A stretch of DNA of 64,000 nt from Paralvinella palmiformis (taxonomy: Eukaryota > Annelida > Polychaeta > Terebellida > Alvinellidae), in the NCBI GenBank assembly GCA_025642065.1, contig JAODUP010000319.1, positions 620,001-684,000 of the forward strand. The letters run 5' to 3'. The position numbers and the translations under genes were made by a program. This document shows, in pieces, positions 1-9,652 of this stretch; position 1 is the first letter of the stretch; every line of letters begins with the position of its first letter. The notes below the pieces were generated by a model. The model saw only the letters and a program-made list of their open reading frames with translations, was not told the DNA's origin and made no database searches.

Positions 1-3000
1 AAGAATCCAAGCGGTTTACACCTTTTTGTATTTCATTCAACATAAAATCAAGCACTTCTCGTTTTTCCTCAAGACGATTAAAACGTTCTTCCACTTCGCG
101 TTCAAGCCCAGTAATATCTTTTAATATAATATGAATGCTTTGTACTTCATCGTCCTTGCTGGTAATAATCTGTAACTTCTTTTCCACCTCATACGATAAC
201 GTAACCAAATGATTGTAATTAGATTCCAACATATCGATACGCCGTTTTTCTGCCAAAAACCGAGTAAACTGCTGGTCAGTCTCTTTTCTCATCCGACGCA
301 TCTTATTTATCTCTGCTTCAAAATCGCGAATCCATTTGCGCTGTTCTCTTAATTCATCCAAATCCGCCTTTAGTGCATTCATCGCATGCTCTAAGTCAGT
401 TTTTAGTTGATCAGTTCTCTCAAACAATCGTGTTTGTTCAAGAAAGCTCTTTTGTCGCTTCTCAATGCGTTCTATGTTCTTTGTCATCCCCACGAAATCC
501 TGATCAAGTTTATCTAAAAGTCTTTCCTTCATTTGAAAAAACTCTTCACGACCCAATTGCAACACATGTTGCAATCCCTCCTTTGCCTTTTCAGTTTCTT
601 GTCCAATAAGTTCAACATGTTCTTGAGAAGAAATAAGTAACTTCTGTTTTTCATCCTGCATGTTCTCCTCAAAACTTGTTATTTTTTGTTCAACATCTGA
701 CAATGAGGTTTGCATCTGTTCTTTAAATTCGTCCATCATATGCACGACATCCTGCTGCCAATCATGAAATCGTTGGTGGACAACTTCTTTTTGCTCTTCT
801 ATTTCATTATTAAAATGATCTAAAACATTTACTTTGTTAGATTTTATATTCTCTAAAACTTGATTGTACATTATATCTATCTGTCCTTCTGCATCCCGTA
901 TTCTTCCTTGTAAAAGTTCTTTAAATTCATTGATTTGGCCTTCTTTACCTGCAAGCTGTTCTGATATGTCAGTATATAAGACCGCGAGTTCTTGATTCAA
1001 TTTTCCAGAAAATTCATCCTTAGCCTCTTTAAATTGTTGACTGAAATCATCCTCCAAGTGTACCAATGATTGTTTAATACTATTTTGAACCCCAATAAGT
1101 TTTGAATCCACTGTCTGATGATACTTATCTAAACGTCCAGAAACTTCAGACTCATAGTCTGCTATTCTTTGTTCAAGTTTCTGTGTTGTTTTTTCATAGA
1201 ATAGTACAATATCTTGTCCCAATGAAGTGTAAGATTGACTCAATTCTTCCTTTTGTCTTTGTATATTTTCCTTTGTTTGTGCATATTGTTGTAATGCATT
1301 ATGTTCAAGATCTTTGAGTGCTTCAAATAAGCCTTCCTGTTTAGTCTGAATAAAATCTTGCACCTCATGTTCAAAGCGGTCCATGTCAGACATAACCCCT
1401 TCAACTTTAGATAGACGATACCGGAAGTTTTTTTCATACTCAATCAATTCGGCTTCTACTGCCTGTAGCACCGATCCTCGCACCCCTTCTGACTGCTCCG
1501 TAATATGCTGTGATAAATCAGTAAAGACACCTTTAATCTTTATTTGAATATCTTCTTCTAATCTAAGTTTTTCTTCAGACAACGACTTATCCACAGCCTG
1601 GAATTGTTCCTGAACACGCGCTATAGACAAACGTGCTTCCTCTACTGTGTTCTGGTAGTACTCTTTAAATGTCTGTAGCTGATCTTCAGTTTTCTCCACC
1701 ATAGTACTAATAGCTCGCTGTTGCTGCGACTCAACTTCTCGAAATTCTTTCTCAACTTTAGTAACGCGTGTTTCTAGTTGTCCCATATACTGTTCAAGTG
1801 TATTACCCCAGGTCTCAGTTTTGGTTCGCATAGCCTGAAATCTCTCATGTAAATCAGCATAGTACTGTTCAATTGATTCTTTCACTTTCTGAATACGTTG
1901 TTCTACCACTTCTTTAAATCCCTGCGATTGTGCCATCAAATCCTGCTCTATTTTGGCCATAGAGCTTTGTAAATGATCACTGCTTTTCTGTTCAGCTTTA
2001 GAAATATCTTGTTCAAAGTTTCGTTGTAACACATGAATTTCCTCAGACAAGGTAAGCACAGTATTATCTATACTTGATTGAAACAATACAACCTTCTCTT
2101 TTGTCGACCCCAGTGATTGCTGCAATTCTTCATGAGTTGATTTCATATCACTCCTTAACTGTGTTGCTAATTTTTCAATATCTCTATAAAAAGTTTCTTT
2201 AAGGACCTGCAAGGCTTTTGTTTTAAGATGATGCCCTTGCTGCGCAAGTTCTTCCAATGTATCCCGACCTTTGGACAGTAAAACTTCATTTTGGCTCTCA
2301 ACTTCTTGCATAAATACTTCTAGCGAATGTTGTCGCTCTTCTAATTTACGATCAAAGTCCTGATAAACTGACTTGGCTTTTTGAATATTCTCGCGGGCCG
2401 CTTCTTCTACTTGACTTACACTATCCACAACCACTTCTGCATACTTTTCTATAAATCGTTCTAACGATATAGAGAGTGTTTTTTCTTTTTCTTGAAGTTC
2501 CTGTTCTGCTGAAGAAGAAAATGTAGCAAGAAGATGTTCACTATCACTCTGCCTTTGCATCAAATTTTGTAAAAGATCATCAAATTCTCTCTGTCTTTCC
2601 TGATAATCTGTTGTCACTTTATCCTGAAACAATGCAGTTTCATTGCGCATTGTCTCCAATTTTTCCTCTTGTTCAATCAATAACTGCTCTATCTGTTCCG
2701 AAAATTCCTTTTTTCGTTCTTCGAGTTCTCGATCGGAGTCCATGCGTGCTTCTGATAGATACTCTCGCCATGATTGCTGAGCCTGATCTGCTGATTCCTG
2801 CAATTTCTGACTTGCTTCTGTTTGGAGATCTTCAACCTGTTGAGCAAACTGAATAATGCGCAATTCTGAGTCATCCACTTTCTTCTGTGTACTTTCTAAT
2901 GTCTCCCTTAATGCACTCATTCCAGTCTCCATACTACTAAAGAACCGCATTTCTACCTCTTTCAGTTTTCTGGTATTATTTCTTTCAAAATGTTCTAACA

Positions 3001-3454
3001 ATTGTGGCACAGCCTGCTCTATCTCTTGTAGTTTTTTCTGGCTCTCGCTCAGCCGTTTGCCCAAAGTGTCAATATATTCCGATTCATCCTGAATCAGGTG
3101 CATATTCTTTTCCACATTTTCCGTCATATGTATCAATTGTGGAAGTAGCGATTCATATTTCTCCATATACCCTTTGATTTCGTCAAATTTTGGATCATAT
3201 GTAGTGAGACTATTGGTAATGTGTTTTATTTTATTCAATATGGTTTCAGTCGCTTGTCGTTGCGCGTCTACTTCAATTCCTACATCTCGTAAGGATGCTA
3301 TTTTAGCTTTTACTAAGTTTTCCATTGATACTTGTGCTTCACGAAGCAAAGCTTGCACGCGTGTGTAGTTCTTACTTACTGAATCAAACTTACGATAAAT
3401 GACAAGAATGACAATAACAATAAAAATGATCAGCACATTACTAAATGTAAACAC
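1..3454 (-). CDS. SpiroCoCo-type giant coiled-coil protein (3' end outside window)
   Basis: The frame is open for 1151 codons and runs off the left edge, so the C-terminus is missing. It starts at a GTG (3454-3452) about 11 bases after a GGAGG; the nearby ATG at 3473 hits a stop within ten codons. Residues 2-19 form one hydrophobic segment (VLIIFIVIVILVIY) followed by a basic stop-transfer. The rest is almost uninterrupted heptad-rich coiled coil, dominated by Glu, Lys, Gln and Leu with hardly any Gly or Pro. The part near the left edge (FEAEINKMRRMRKETD, then a Leu/Arg-rich stretch) fits the C-terminal half of the spirochaete SpiroCoCo family. It is probably a membrane-anchored filamentous or scaffold protein. 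Function is not established and the family assignment rests on architecture and size. It lies 32 bases after the HAD gene and is probably co-transcribed with it. Confidence 0.8.
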   Translation of the reverse strand, partial: MFTFSNVLIIFIVIVILVIYRKFDSVSKNYTRVQALLREAQVSMENLVKAKIASLRDVGIEVDAQRQATETILNKIKHITNSLTTYDPKFDEIKGYMEKYESLLPQLIHMTENVEKNMHLIQDESEYIDTLGKRLSESQKKLQEIEQAVPQLLEHFERNNTRKLKEVEMRFFSSMETGMSALRETLESTQKKVDDSELRIIQFAQQVEDLQTEASQKLQESADQAQQSWREYLSEARMDSDRELEERKKEFSEQIEQLLIEQEEKLETMRNETALFQDKVTTDYQERQREFDDLLQNLMQRQSDSEHLLATFSSSAEQELQEKEKTLSISLERFIEKYAEVVVDSVSQVEEAARENIQKAKSVYQDFDRKLEERQHSLEVFMQEVESQNEVLLSKGRDTLEELAQQGHHLKTKALQVLKETFYRDIEKLATQLRSDMKSTHEELQQSLGSTKEKVVLFQSSIDNTVLTLSEEIHVLQRNFEQDISKAEQKSSDHLQSSMAKIEQDLMAQSQGFKEVVEQRIQKVKESIEQYYADLHERFQAMRTKTETWGNTLEQYMGQLETRVTKVEKEFREVESQQQRAISTMVEKTEDQLQTFKEYYQNTVEEARLSIARVQEQFQAVDKSLSEEKLRLEEDIQIKIKGVFTDLSQHITEQSEGVRGSVLQAVEAELIEYEKNFRYRLSKVEGVMSDMDRFEHEVQDFIQTKQEGLFEALKDLEHNALQQYAQTKENIQRQKEELSQSYTSLGQDIVLFYEKTTQKLEQRIADYESEVSGRLDKYHQTVDSKLIGVQNSIKQSLVHLEDDFSQQFKEAKDEFSGKLNQELAVLYTDISEQLAGKEGQINEFKELLQGRIRDAEGQIDIMYNQVLENIKSNKVNVLDHFNNEIEEQKEVVHQRFHDWQQDVVHMMDEFKEQMQTSLSDVEQKITSFEENMQDEKQKLLISSQEHVELIGQETEKAKEGLQHVLQLGREEFFQMKERLLDKLDQDFVGMTKNIERIEKRQKSFLEQTRLFERTDQLKTDLEHAMNALKADLDELREQRKWIRDFEAEINKMRRMRKETDQQFTRFLAEKRRIDMLESNYNHLVTLSYEVEKKLQIITSKDDEVQSIHIILKDITGLEREVEERFNRLEEKREVLDFMLNEIQKGVNRLDS

Positions 3455-3486
3455 GATACGGGAATCCTCCCATAATTTTTCGGCAA

Positions 3487-4167
3487 TTATTCATGAGTCG
3501 GCCTTATGATATTATAATTGCTTTGCACCCATTTTCCAAGTACACGATATGTGGAAAACGTAACCGTAGCAATCGAATACCTCGGTGGGTGTTTGCTTAG
3601 ATGTGCTGTTTGCATTCCCACTCTATTTGCACCAATTATATCATAATGATAATTGTCACCAATGTACAATATGTTTTGAGGAGAAATTCGGAGTTTTTTG
3701 CTCACATAGAGGAAAGGCTCAGGAGAAGGCTTAAGCGCATCTGCATCTTCAGAACACATATAAAGCTCTCCAAACGAACCTAAGCCAAGATTCTTTAGTC
3801 TTTGTCCAATAGGAAAATCAGATAATACGCCTACCCTTATATGTAGTCTTTTTATCAATTTAATAAATTCATGGAGTGTAGGAAACACGTGAATATTTGA
3901 ACAGGCCTTATTAAGTCTATATTGAACAAACCAGGTAATCCTTTTTTGAGCTTCCTCTTCACTAATACGAAGTCTTTTGGCAAGCATGTGTACTTGCAAA
4001 AGTTTTAACCTTTCTATCTTTCCCTGTCTTCTTAACTCTTTTCTCACCTCATAAAAATTCTTGAAGAATCTCCATTTCCTGAGAAATGTACCCGCAAGTT
4101 GCAGGCTAAGCTGATTCCAAGGATACAGAGTACCATCGACATCAAAAACTATTGCAGATATAGACAT
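3487..4167 (-). CDS. HAD-superfamily hydrolase (phosphatase)
   Basis: A 226-residue protein with all four HAD motifs. Motif I is FDVDGTLYPW near the N-terminus, with the nucleophilic and acid/base Asp pair. Motif II is the Ser in GVLSDFP, motif III the Lys in ALKPSPEPF, and motif IV is YIGDNYHYDIIGA with the metal-binding acidic residues. The helical cap between motifs I and II places it in subfamily IA. These enzymes dephosphorylate small phosphometabolites; the substrate cannot be read from the sequence. I chose the ATG at 4167 over a TTG two codons earlier. It follows the exported-protein gene after a 48-base gap that holds an inverted repeat, so it may have its own promoter. Confidence 0.85.
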   Translation of the reverse strand: MSISAIVFDVDGTLYPWNQLSLQLAGTFLRKWRFFKNFYEVRKELRRQGKIERLKLLQVHMLAKRLRISEEEAQKRITWFVQYRLNKACSNIHVFPTLHEFIKLIKRLHIRVGVLSDFPIGQRLKNLGLGSFGELYMCSEDADALKPSPEPFLYVSKKLRISPQNILYIGDNYHYDIIGANRVGMQTAHLSKHPPRYSIATVTFSTYRVLGKWVQSNYNIIRPTHE

Positions 4168-4177
4168 TGTCAAGAGA

Positions 4178-4194
4178 ATACTATTCTATAGTAT
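4178..4194. promoter_or_regulatory. Perfect 7-bp inverted repeat upstream of the HAD gene
   Basis: ATACTAT-TCT-ATAGTAT: two perfect 7-base arms around 3 bases, ending 11 bases before the HAD ATG. On the minus strand the symmetry creates several -10-like hexamers (TACTAT, TAGTAT). It could be an operator, a -10 region that is symmetric by chance, or nothing. No T-run follows, so it is not an intrinsic terminator. Confidence 0.3.
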
Positions 4195-4215
4195 GAAATA
4201 ATTCAAGTAACCAAA

Positions 4216-5457
4216 TTACTGTTTGCTTGGTACTGAAGGCGGTGAAAACCCATTTGATATAGGAACACGCACAAGGTGAATAAAATCACCATTATATCGA
4301 CTTATAAGTGAACCAACACTACTTTCCCGATTACGCTCCAGTACCACAGGATGAAATTTACCTTGCCGATCAAAATAAGGAAGAAGAACAACAACATGCA
4401 CATGTTGACGTAATACTGGATCTTTACCAAACTCTTTGTTAACACTACCAACATACATATTTCCCGGTTCTTTAACGGCCAACCAATAAAGAACTGAACC
4501 CAACTTCTTCACTTCATAACCTATATCTTCATAGTAATGTATCAAAGGAATATCATTTACATCAATACCTGAATTATTTCGATATTGTATACCCCTTATC
4601 TGGGAAGCCAAGTTACGCGACCAATCCAAACCAAAATAGGGATCTCGTGAATCATCAAAAAGCAACCCCAGTCGGGTCCCTCGTTCTGTGGGATATTTAG
4701 TTTTTAAATCATCAATTGATAGCATTTTTCCATATTTTGACAAATAAACACCATCGATCACCCATTTGGCAAACCCCGAGCAATTAAATCCATAATCCCT
4801 ATCTTGAGACAAAAGCGTGTTAATATAAACAAAATTACCTTGCTCATCCATAGCCCCATCATTTCGATCAGGTAAATTTGCTATGTGGGCACGCAATGAT
4901 GCAACCATTTTTCCCATAATCTCATACTGTGGATCACTATAATCAGGAAAAAGCAAATTCCAATCAATGAGATAAGCTGTTTGATCACGAAACTGCTTAA
5001 AAGACATTAATAGAATTGATTCAAAACGAATGGGGAGATACACACTTTTCCTCTCGAAGAGTTTCGATCCCTGTATACGTACTCCTGATTGATAAGGAAA
5101 AATACGAATTGCCATTTTTCCATCAGCAGTAAGTAATATTTTTATCTGACTAAACGCCCCTCCCTTTTTTGTGCGCCGAATAATATATGTCCCCCGTGAA
5201 TATTCTTTGTGACTGGTAATAACTACAGGACTAAAAATAAGATAAATATACTTATCATTTTCTTGAATGTGTATGTAAGATCGATCTTTTGCAGGAATAT
5301 ACCTAGGGTGTTGCAATACATCAATAAGAGTTCCCAGTGACGCAAATATAAGTGTCCTGTTTTGGTATCGTCTTTCCGCATGCTCAACTATATCAATACT
5401 GGTAGCAGATAGAGTCACGATAGTAAGTCCAAAAAATAAAATCCATAATCTATACAT
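4216..5457 (-). CDS. Exported protein with NlpC/P60-like Cys and His motifs
   Basis: A 413-residue protein with an N-terminal signal sequence (residues 1-20, hydrophobic core ILFFGLTIVTL, plausible cleavage after SATS). Past the middle lies DYGFNCSGFAKWV, which resembles the catalytic Cys segment of NlpC/P60 and related papain-like cell-wall hydrolases (typically DCSGF). About 130 residues later comes HVHVVVLLPYF, a candidate catalytic His. The order Cys then His fits the fold. The first 200 residues match no domain I recognise. The start overlaps the end of the upstream regulator gene by 8 bases, suggesting translational coupling. Periplasmic peptidoglycan or peptide hydrolysis is an inference from two short motifs. 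Confidence 0.6.
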   Translation of the reverse strand: MYRLWILFFGLTIVTLSATSIDIVEHAERRYQNRTLIFASLGTLIDVLQHPRYIPAKDRSYIHIQENDKYIYLIFSPVVITSHKEYSRGTYIIRRTKKGGAFSQIKILLTADGKMAIRIFPYQSGVRIQGSKLFERKSVYLPIRFESILLMSFKQFRDQTAYLIDWNLLFPDYSDPQYEIMGKMVASLRAHIANLPDRNDGAMDEQGNFVYINTLLSQDRDYGFNCSGFAKWVIDGVYLSKYGKMLSIDDLKTKYPTERGTRLGLLFDDSRDPYFGLDWSRNLASQIRGIQYRNNSGIDVNDIPLIHYYEDIGYEVKKLGSVLYWLAVKEPGNMYVGSVNKEFGKDPVLRQHVHVVVLLPYFDRQGKFHPVVLERNRESSVGSLISRYNGDFIHLVRVPISNGFSPPSVPSKQ

Positions 5458-6544
5458 GCTCAGAAAATATGTTTACCTCGTTACAGTATGCAATATCACT
5501 TTGAAAACACTCAAAACAAGAACATACCCTACTTTCATGTTCGTACAATTTACCATAAGAATTAAGTTTCCATTTTCCATAGCTGAAAAGTGATCCTATA
5601 TGTGTTAAGAATTGGGTTTTTACTACCATAGTCCGATATAATCGATATATATGCTTGGTTATTTTCCGAGAAAAAAAGCTTATTTGACAGTTCTTTAATC
5701 TATGAGTATAAAACAACTTTCTTATATTTATAGGCAGGTTTTTATTTATCAGAATACTTAAATAGGCAACATGTGGATAACTTTTACACCAACTCTGTAC
5801 TGCAAGTAAATATTCCATTATCGGGCTTATTATTCTATACGACTTATGTGTGTACAACGGATAGACCGGTAATATGGTAGGACAGGGAAGATCCTGAAAA
5901 TAGATTTTTTGTACTAAATTGATGACATATGGATACAAAGAATACTGTACCAAAAATAAAAAAGAAATCGATGTCGTCATTTGCGTAGTAATATTCCGCA
6001 TACATTCTATAGCCTGCCGAATTTCTTCTTCCATATTGTTCATATCACCTAGCAATGCCAACGCACAAGCATATGATAATATATCTTCAATCATATGCGG
6101 GGTTTCAACGATTGGCAGAATTTGTATAGAATGGTGTTTAGTTTTTAATGGTGGTAATGTTATAGAAACTGCTCCTTTTAATCTCTCAATGCTTTGTTTA
6201 TCTTGCTGTGTATCATAAAATGTAAGCAACTTATTTATTTTAGATATATTTTTCTTGTTTCTCGTATATAATTGGATAAGATTGCTCCTCAAACTCTCAT
6301 AACGAATATCCTTCTTTTCAGATTCGCATAGAAGTTGTTGATACGCACCCTTAACAGTAAAGCACCTGTTTACAACTAGATGCCGAAATCGAAAGAGCAT
6401 ACGTAAATTTGATTCATTATACTCACGCCACCCTTCCGCATTCTTGGAAGGTCTTAACAAAGGAACTCTTGCTTCCCAATATCGTAATGTATGCACCTTT
6501 ACCGAAAGCATTTTGGCCACTTGTCCAATCTTAAATGTGATCAT
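5450..6544 (-). CDS. MerR-family transcriptional regulator with Cys-rich C-terminus
   Basis: A 364-residue protein. The N-terminal winged helix-turn-helix is clear: FKIGQVAKMLSVKVHTLRYW, then RPSKNAEGWREYNE, the MerR recognition helix and wing. The remaining ~270 residues are unusual for the family and contain no effector domain I recognise. Near the C-terminus there is a CxCxxCx8C cluster (VCSCFECFQSDIAYC) that could bind metal or sense redox state. The chosen ATG overlaps the der stop codon as ATGA, so translation is probably coupled; an alternative start 8 codons upstream lies inside der. A MerR-type regulator in a der-ptsI operon is probably not dedicated to those genes. Its targets are unknown. 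Confidence 0.75.
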   Translation of the reverse strand: MITFKIGQVAKMLSVKVHTLRYWEARVPLLRPSKNAEGWREYNESNLRMLFRFRHLVVNRCFTVKGAYQQLLCESEKKDIRYESLRSNLIQLYTRNKKNISKINKLLTFYDTQQDKQSIERLKGAVSITLPPLKTKHHSIQILPIVETPHMIEDILSYACALALLGDMNNMEEEIRQAIECMRNITTQMTTSISFLFLVQYSLYPYVINLVQKIYFQDLPCPTILPVYPLYTHKSYRIISPIMEYLLAVQSWCKSYPHVAYLSILINKNLPINIRKLFYTHRLKNCQISFFSRKITKHIYRLYRTMVVKTQFLTHIGSLFSYGKWKLNSYGKLYEHESRVCSCFECFQSDIAYCNEVNIFSEHV

Positions 6545-7863
6545 CTTTTTTTTCGAAAACGTACACATATGGGAATTTCTTTTAAAAAGAATTCTTCCCG
6601 AATTTTATTTTCAAGATACTGCATGTATACTTTATCTTTTTCTATTATTCTATTGACTACAAAAATAAAGCAAGGTGGTTTAACAGATACTTGTGTAGCA
6701 TAAAGTATCTTAGTACGTGCCCCACGTTGTATCGGCATAGATACTTTTGAAGTCCAGACAGATACGCGTTCGTTAAGAAGGTGTGTAGATACTCTCTTTT
6801 GCGCAAAACTAATACTACGTTCTATCGCATCAAGAATAGATGTAAGTCCCTCTTTTTTACGGGCAGAACAAAACAGAACAAGAAAATTCTGTAGGTGGGG
6901 AAAGCTGGAAACAAGTGCTGACTGAAATCCTTTTTCATCGCTATCAACAAGATCCCATTTATTAACAATTAACAATACAGGCTTTCCATATTCCCAGGCT
7001 TGCGACACAATACGTGCATCTTGTTTGGTAATACCTTCTGTAGCATCGAGTACCACCAACACAATATCTGATTGTCTCATACTCTGATATGTACGTATAT
7101 GTGCATAAAAATCAAGTTTCTCAGTTTTCACACGTCTCCGTGTTAATCCTGAAGTATCAATCATAGTTATACATCGCTCATGCGTCACACGTGCACTAAC
7201 ACTGTCTCTAGTGAGTCCTGGTATATCTGCTACTAGCGTCCGTTGATATCCAACAAATGAATTCAATAATGTAGATTTTCCTACATTAGGACGCCCCACT
7301 ATAGATACTACAGGAAGTGTTCCCAAAGTTTCTTCATCACTTTTCTGACGGTCTTTTTTCTCGACCATATGTATTTTTTCCTGAATTGTTTTTTTCAAAG
7401 TTTGAATCCCCCTCTTCTGTATTGCTGAAATAATTACCACTGGTGTGTACCCTATAGAAAAAAACTCGTCAAGAGAATCCACCATACGATCAGATTTATT
7501 TACCACACACATAACTTTCCTGCTATACTTTCTAAGCATATCTATGATGTGGTAATCAGCAGAAGTTAGACCGTTTACTTCTACCATAAAAAGAATAATA
7601 TCCACACGAGCAAACAATTCTTCCGTTTGGGCTAAGATCATATCAGTGATACTATCTACTTTCTCTCCTATCCCACCTGAATCAATCAATACACACGAGG
7701 ATTTCTCAATAAAACATTCTGCTTCTATATAATCTCTTGTTGTACACTCCTGAGAAGCAGTGACAGCTTTTCGTTTTCGTATAAGCAAGTTAAACAGAGT
7801 TGATTTTCCTACATTGGAACGACCTACAATAAGTATAGAAGGTAATTGCCAATTAGGATGCAT
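6541..7863 (-). CDS. der: Ribosome-assembly GTPase Der (EngA)
   Basis: A 440-residue protein with two tandem GTPase domains, the signature of Der. The first P-loop is GRSNVGKST (residues ~14-22) and the second GRPNVGKST (residues ~190-198). The G3 motifs are DSGG and DTSG; the G4 motifs are NKSD and NKWD. A C-terminal KH-like domain follows (about residues 350-440). Der assists maturation of the 50S subunit in the cytoplasm. Length is normal. The start overlaps the end of ptsI by 11 bases. Confidence 0.97.
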   Translation of the reverse strand: MHPNWQLPSILIVGRSNVGKSTLFNLLIRKRKAVTASQECTTRDYIEAECFIEKSSCVLIDSGGIGEKVDSITDMILAQTEELFARVDIILFMVEVNGLTSADYHIIDMLRKYSRKVMCVVNKSDRMVDSLDEFFSIGYTPVVIISAIQKRGIQTLKKTIQEKIHMVEKKDRQKSDEETLGTLPVVSIVGRPNVGKSTLLNSFVGYQRTLVADIPGLTRDSVSARVTHERCITMIDTSGLTRRRVKTEKLDFYAHIRTYQSMRQSDIVLVVLDATEGITKQDARIVSQAWEYGKPVLLIVNKWDLVDSDEKGFQSALVSSFPHLQNFLVLFCSARKKEGLTSILDAIERSISFAQKRVSTHLLNERVSVWTSKVSMPIQRGARTKILYATQVSVKPPCFIFVVNRIIEKDKVYMQYLENKIREEFFLKEIPICVRFRKKR

Positions 7864-9580
7864 GTAGTATTTTCTGTGAGAATTCTACCAATCGTTTTTT
7901 AATATCGTTTATGGAGTTCATAGCCAATATCTGCTGCGCCAGACGAACACTTTCATTTCTGCTTAATGACCGCACTATCTGCTTAATTGTAGGGAGTGCT
8001 GGATAGTTAACACTTAATTCGTCAATATTCATACCCAAAAGTAACGCCACTGCATGTGGATCTCCTGCCATTTCACCACACATGGCCACACGAATACCTG
8101 CTGCATGTGCATGAGAAATAATAATACGCAACAACCGTAAAATACTTGGGTGAAAATAATCATATAAATACGCAACATATTCATTTGAACGATCTACCGC
8201 CATGGTATACTGCACAAGATCATTAGTACCAATAGAAAAAAAGTCAACTTGTTCTGCTAACACATCTGATAAGATCGCAGCGGATGGAACTTCTATCATA
8301 ATGCCGAGAGGTACATCTTTTGAATAGGATTTTCTCTCTTTAGTTAGCTGTCTTTGTACATTGCGAACAGTATCTTTAATCTTTTGGATTTCTTCAGGTA
8401 CAGATACGAGTGGGAACAAAATACGAAGAGATCCATGCATAGATGCACGATATAGTGCACGTAGTTGCGTGTGAAATATTTCATTATTTGCCAGAGAAAA
8501 GCGTACTGCCCGCCACCCAAGGATGGGATTAGGTTCTTTCACACTCGGTAGAAGACTAGATCCTCCCACATCAAGTGTACGAATAGTGACAGGAGCATTT
8601 CCCATAGTTTCTAATACCTGCACGTAGGCTTGATACTGTTGCTCTTCATTGGGCCACTCATTTCTATTCATAAAAAGAAACTCTGATCGATACAGTCCTA
8701 TTCCTTCTGCACCAAATTCTTTCGCTGTTCCTACTTCTTCAGGAACCTCTATGTTCGCTTGTAGAGGAATATATATATTATCTGTTGTTTGAGAGGGAAG
8801 TGTTACACAGTCCATACGCCGACTGCGTTCTTCAGATGCTTTTTCTCTTTTTCTTTTATAAAACTCAATGGTTTCCTCTTCAGGATTAAGTATCACCTCA
8901 CCTGCGGTTCCATCGATAATAACCGTATCGTTGATTTCAACGCGAATAGTTATTTCTGGAATTCCCATCACACATGGCACTTCAAGCGCACGTGCAAGAA
9001 TGGCTGTGTGTGAATATGCTCCCCCCGTCTCCAATACTATTCCCTTTAATCTTTTATCGCGCAAGGTAATCAACTCAGAAGGTGTAAGATTTTGACAAAA
9101 AAGTATACTCTCTTTAGGAATATGAAAAGAACGGGTGTTACGAAGGAGAAGATGATCAAGAATTTTTTTTAAAATATCATAAAAATCAGCTGTTCGCGCA
9201 CGTAAATATGTTCCTTTCTGACTAGCTATATTCAATTTCTCAACTAACTCACTGATGTAGTTATGTACAATCCATTCAACATTATATGAATACTTTTCTA
9301 GACGCTCAGCCACAGTGCTCTTAAACTCTCGATCTTGGAGCATTTCTATATGTGTTTGCAAAATATCCTGTTCGGAAGTTGAAGTTGTTTTATACCGAAT
9401 AAGTTCTTTTATTTCCTTGCTTGCATATGCGATTGCCTTTTCAAAACGGGTAAGCTCTTCCTGATATCTTTCTTTAGAAATTCTATAGCGCGGAATATGC
9501 GTAAGTGTATCTTCAATACTGACATATACTGTACCAACACTAATACCAGCCGATACAGGTATTCCCTTAAAAATATTCAT
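7853..9580 (-). CDS. ptsI: Phosphoenolpyruvate-protein phosphotransferase (PTS enzyme I)
   Basis: A 575-residue protein of normal Enzyme I length. It transfers phosphate from PEP to a histidine and then to HPr. The phosphorylated His is in TGGAYSHTAILAR. The PEP-binding TIM-barrel domain shows IGLYRSEFLFM, RTLDVGG and the catalytic Cys segment MCGEMAGDP. It heads the operon ptsI-der-MerR-exported protein and has its own promoter just upstream. No other PTS components lie in the window. As in other spirochaetes, a PTS limited to regulation is possible; that is inference. Confidence 0.96.
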   Translation of the reverse strand: MNIFKGIPVSAGISVGTVYVSIEDTLTHIPRYRISKERYQEELTRFEKAIAYASKEIKELIRYKTTSTSEQDILQTHIEMLQDREFKSTVAERLEKYSYNVEWIVHNYISELVEKLNIASQKGTYLRARTADFYDILKKILDHLLLRNTRSFHIPKESILFCQNLTPSELITLRDKRLKGIVLETGGAYSHTAILARALEVPCVMGIPEITIRVEINDTVIIDGTAGEVILNPEEETIEFYKRKREKASEERSRRMDCVTLPSQTTDNIYIPLQANIEVPEEVGTAKEFGAEGIGLYRSEFLFMNRNEWPNEEQQYQAYVQVLETMGNAPVTIRTLDVGGSSLLPSVKEPNPILGWRAVRFSLANNEIFHTQLRALYRASMHGSLRILFPLVSVPEEIQKIKDTVRNVQRQLTKERKSYSKDVPLGIMIEVPSAAILSDVLAEQVDFFSIGTNDLVQYTMAVDRSNEYVAYLYDYFHPSILRLLRIIISHAHAAGIRVAMCGEMAGDPHAVALLLGMNIDELSVNYPALPTIKQIVRSLSRNESVRLAQQILAMNSINDIKKRLVEFSQKILHAS

Positions 9581-9593
9581 ATCCTATAAAATA

Positions 9594-9623
9594 ATAGTAC
9601 ATTGAAATGCATTCATTAGTCAA
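9594..9623 (-). promoter_or_regulatory. Sigma-70-type promoter of ptsI
   Basis: On the minus strand, TTGACT (9623-9618) is followed after 18 bases by TACTAT (9599-9594), 13 bases before the ptsI ATG. An AGGA just before the ATG is a plausible Shine-Dalgarno. A TATAAT on the opposite strand (9631-9636) may be the -10 of the divergent GerMN gene, but no good -35 stands at the right distance from it. Confidence 0.6.
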
Positions 9624-9652
9624 ATTCCAGTATAATATTCCGAGAATGAAAT

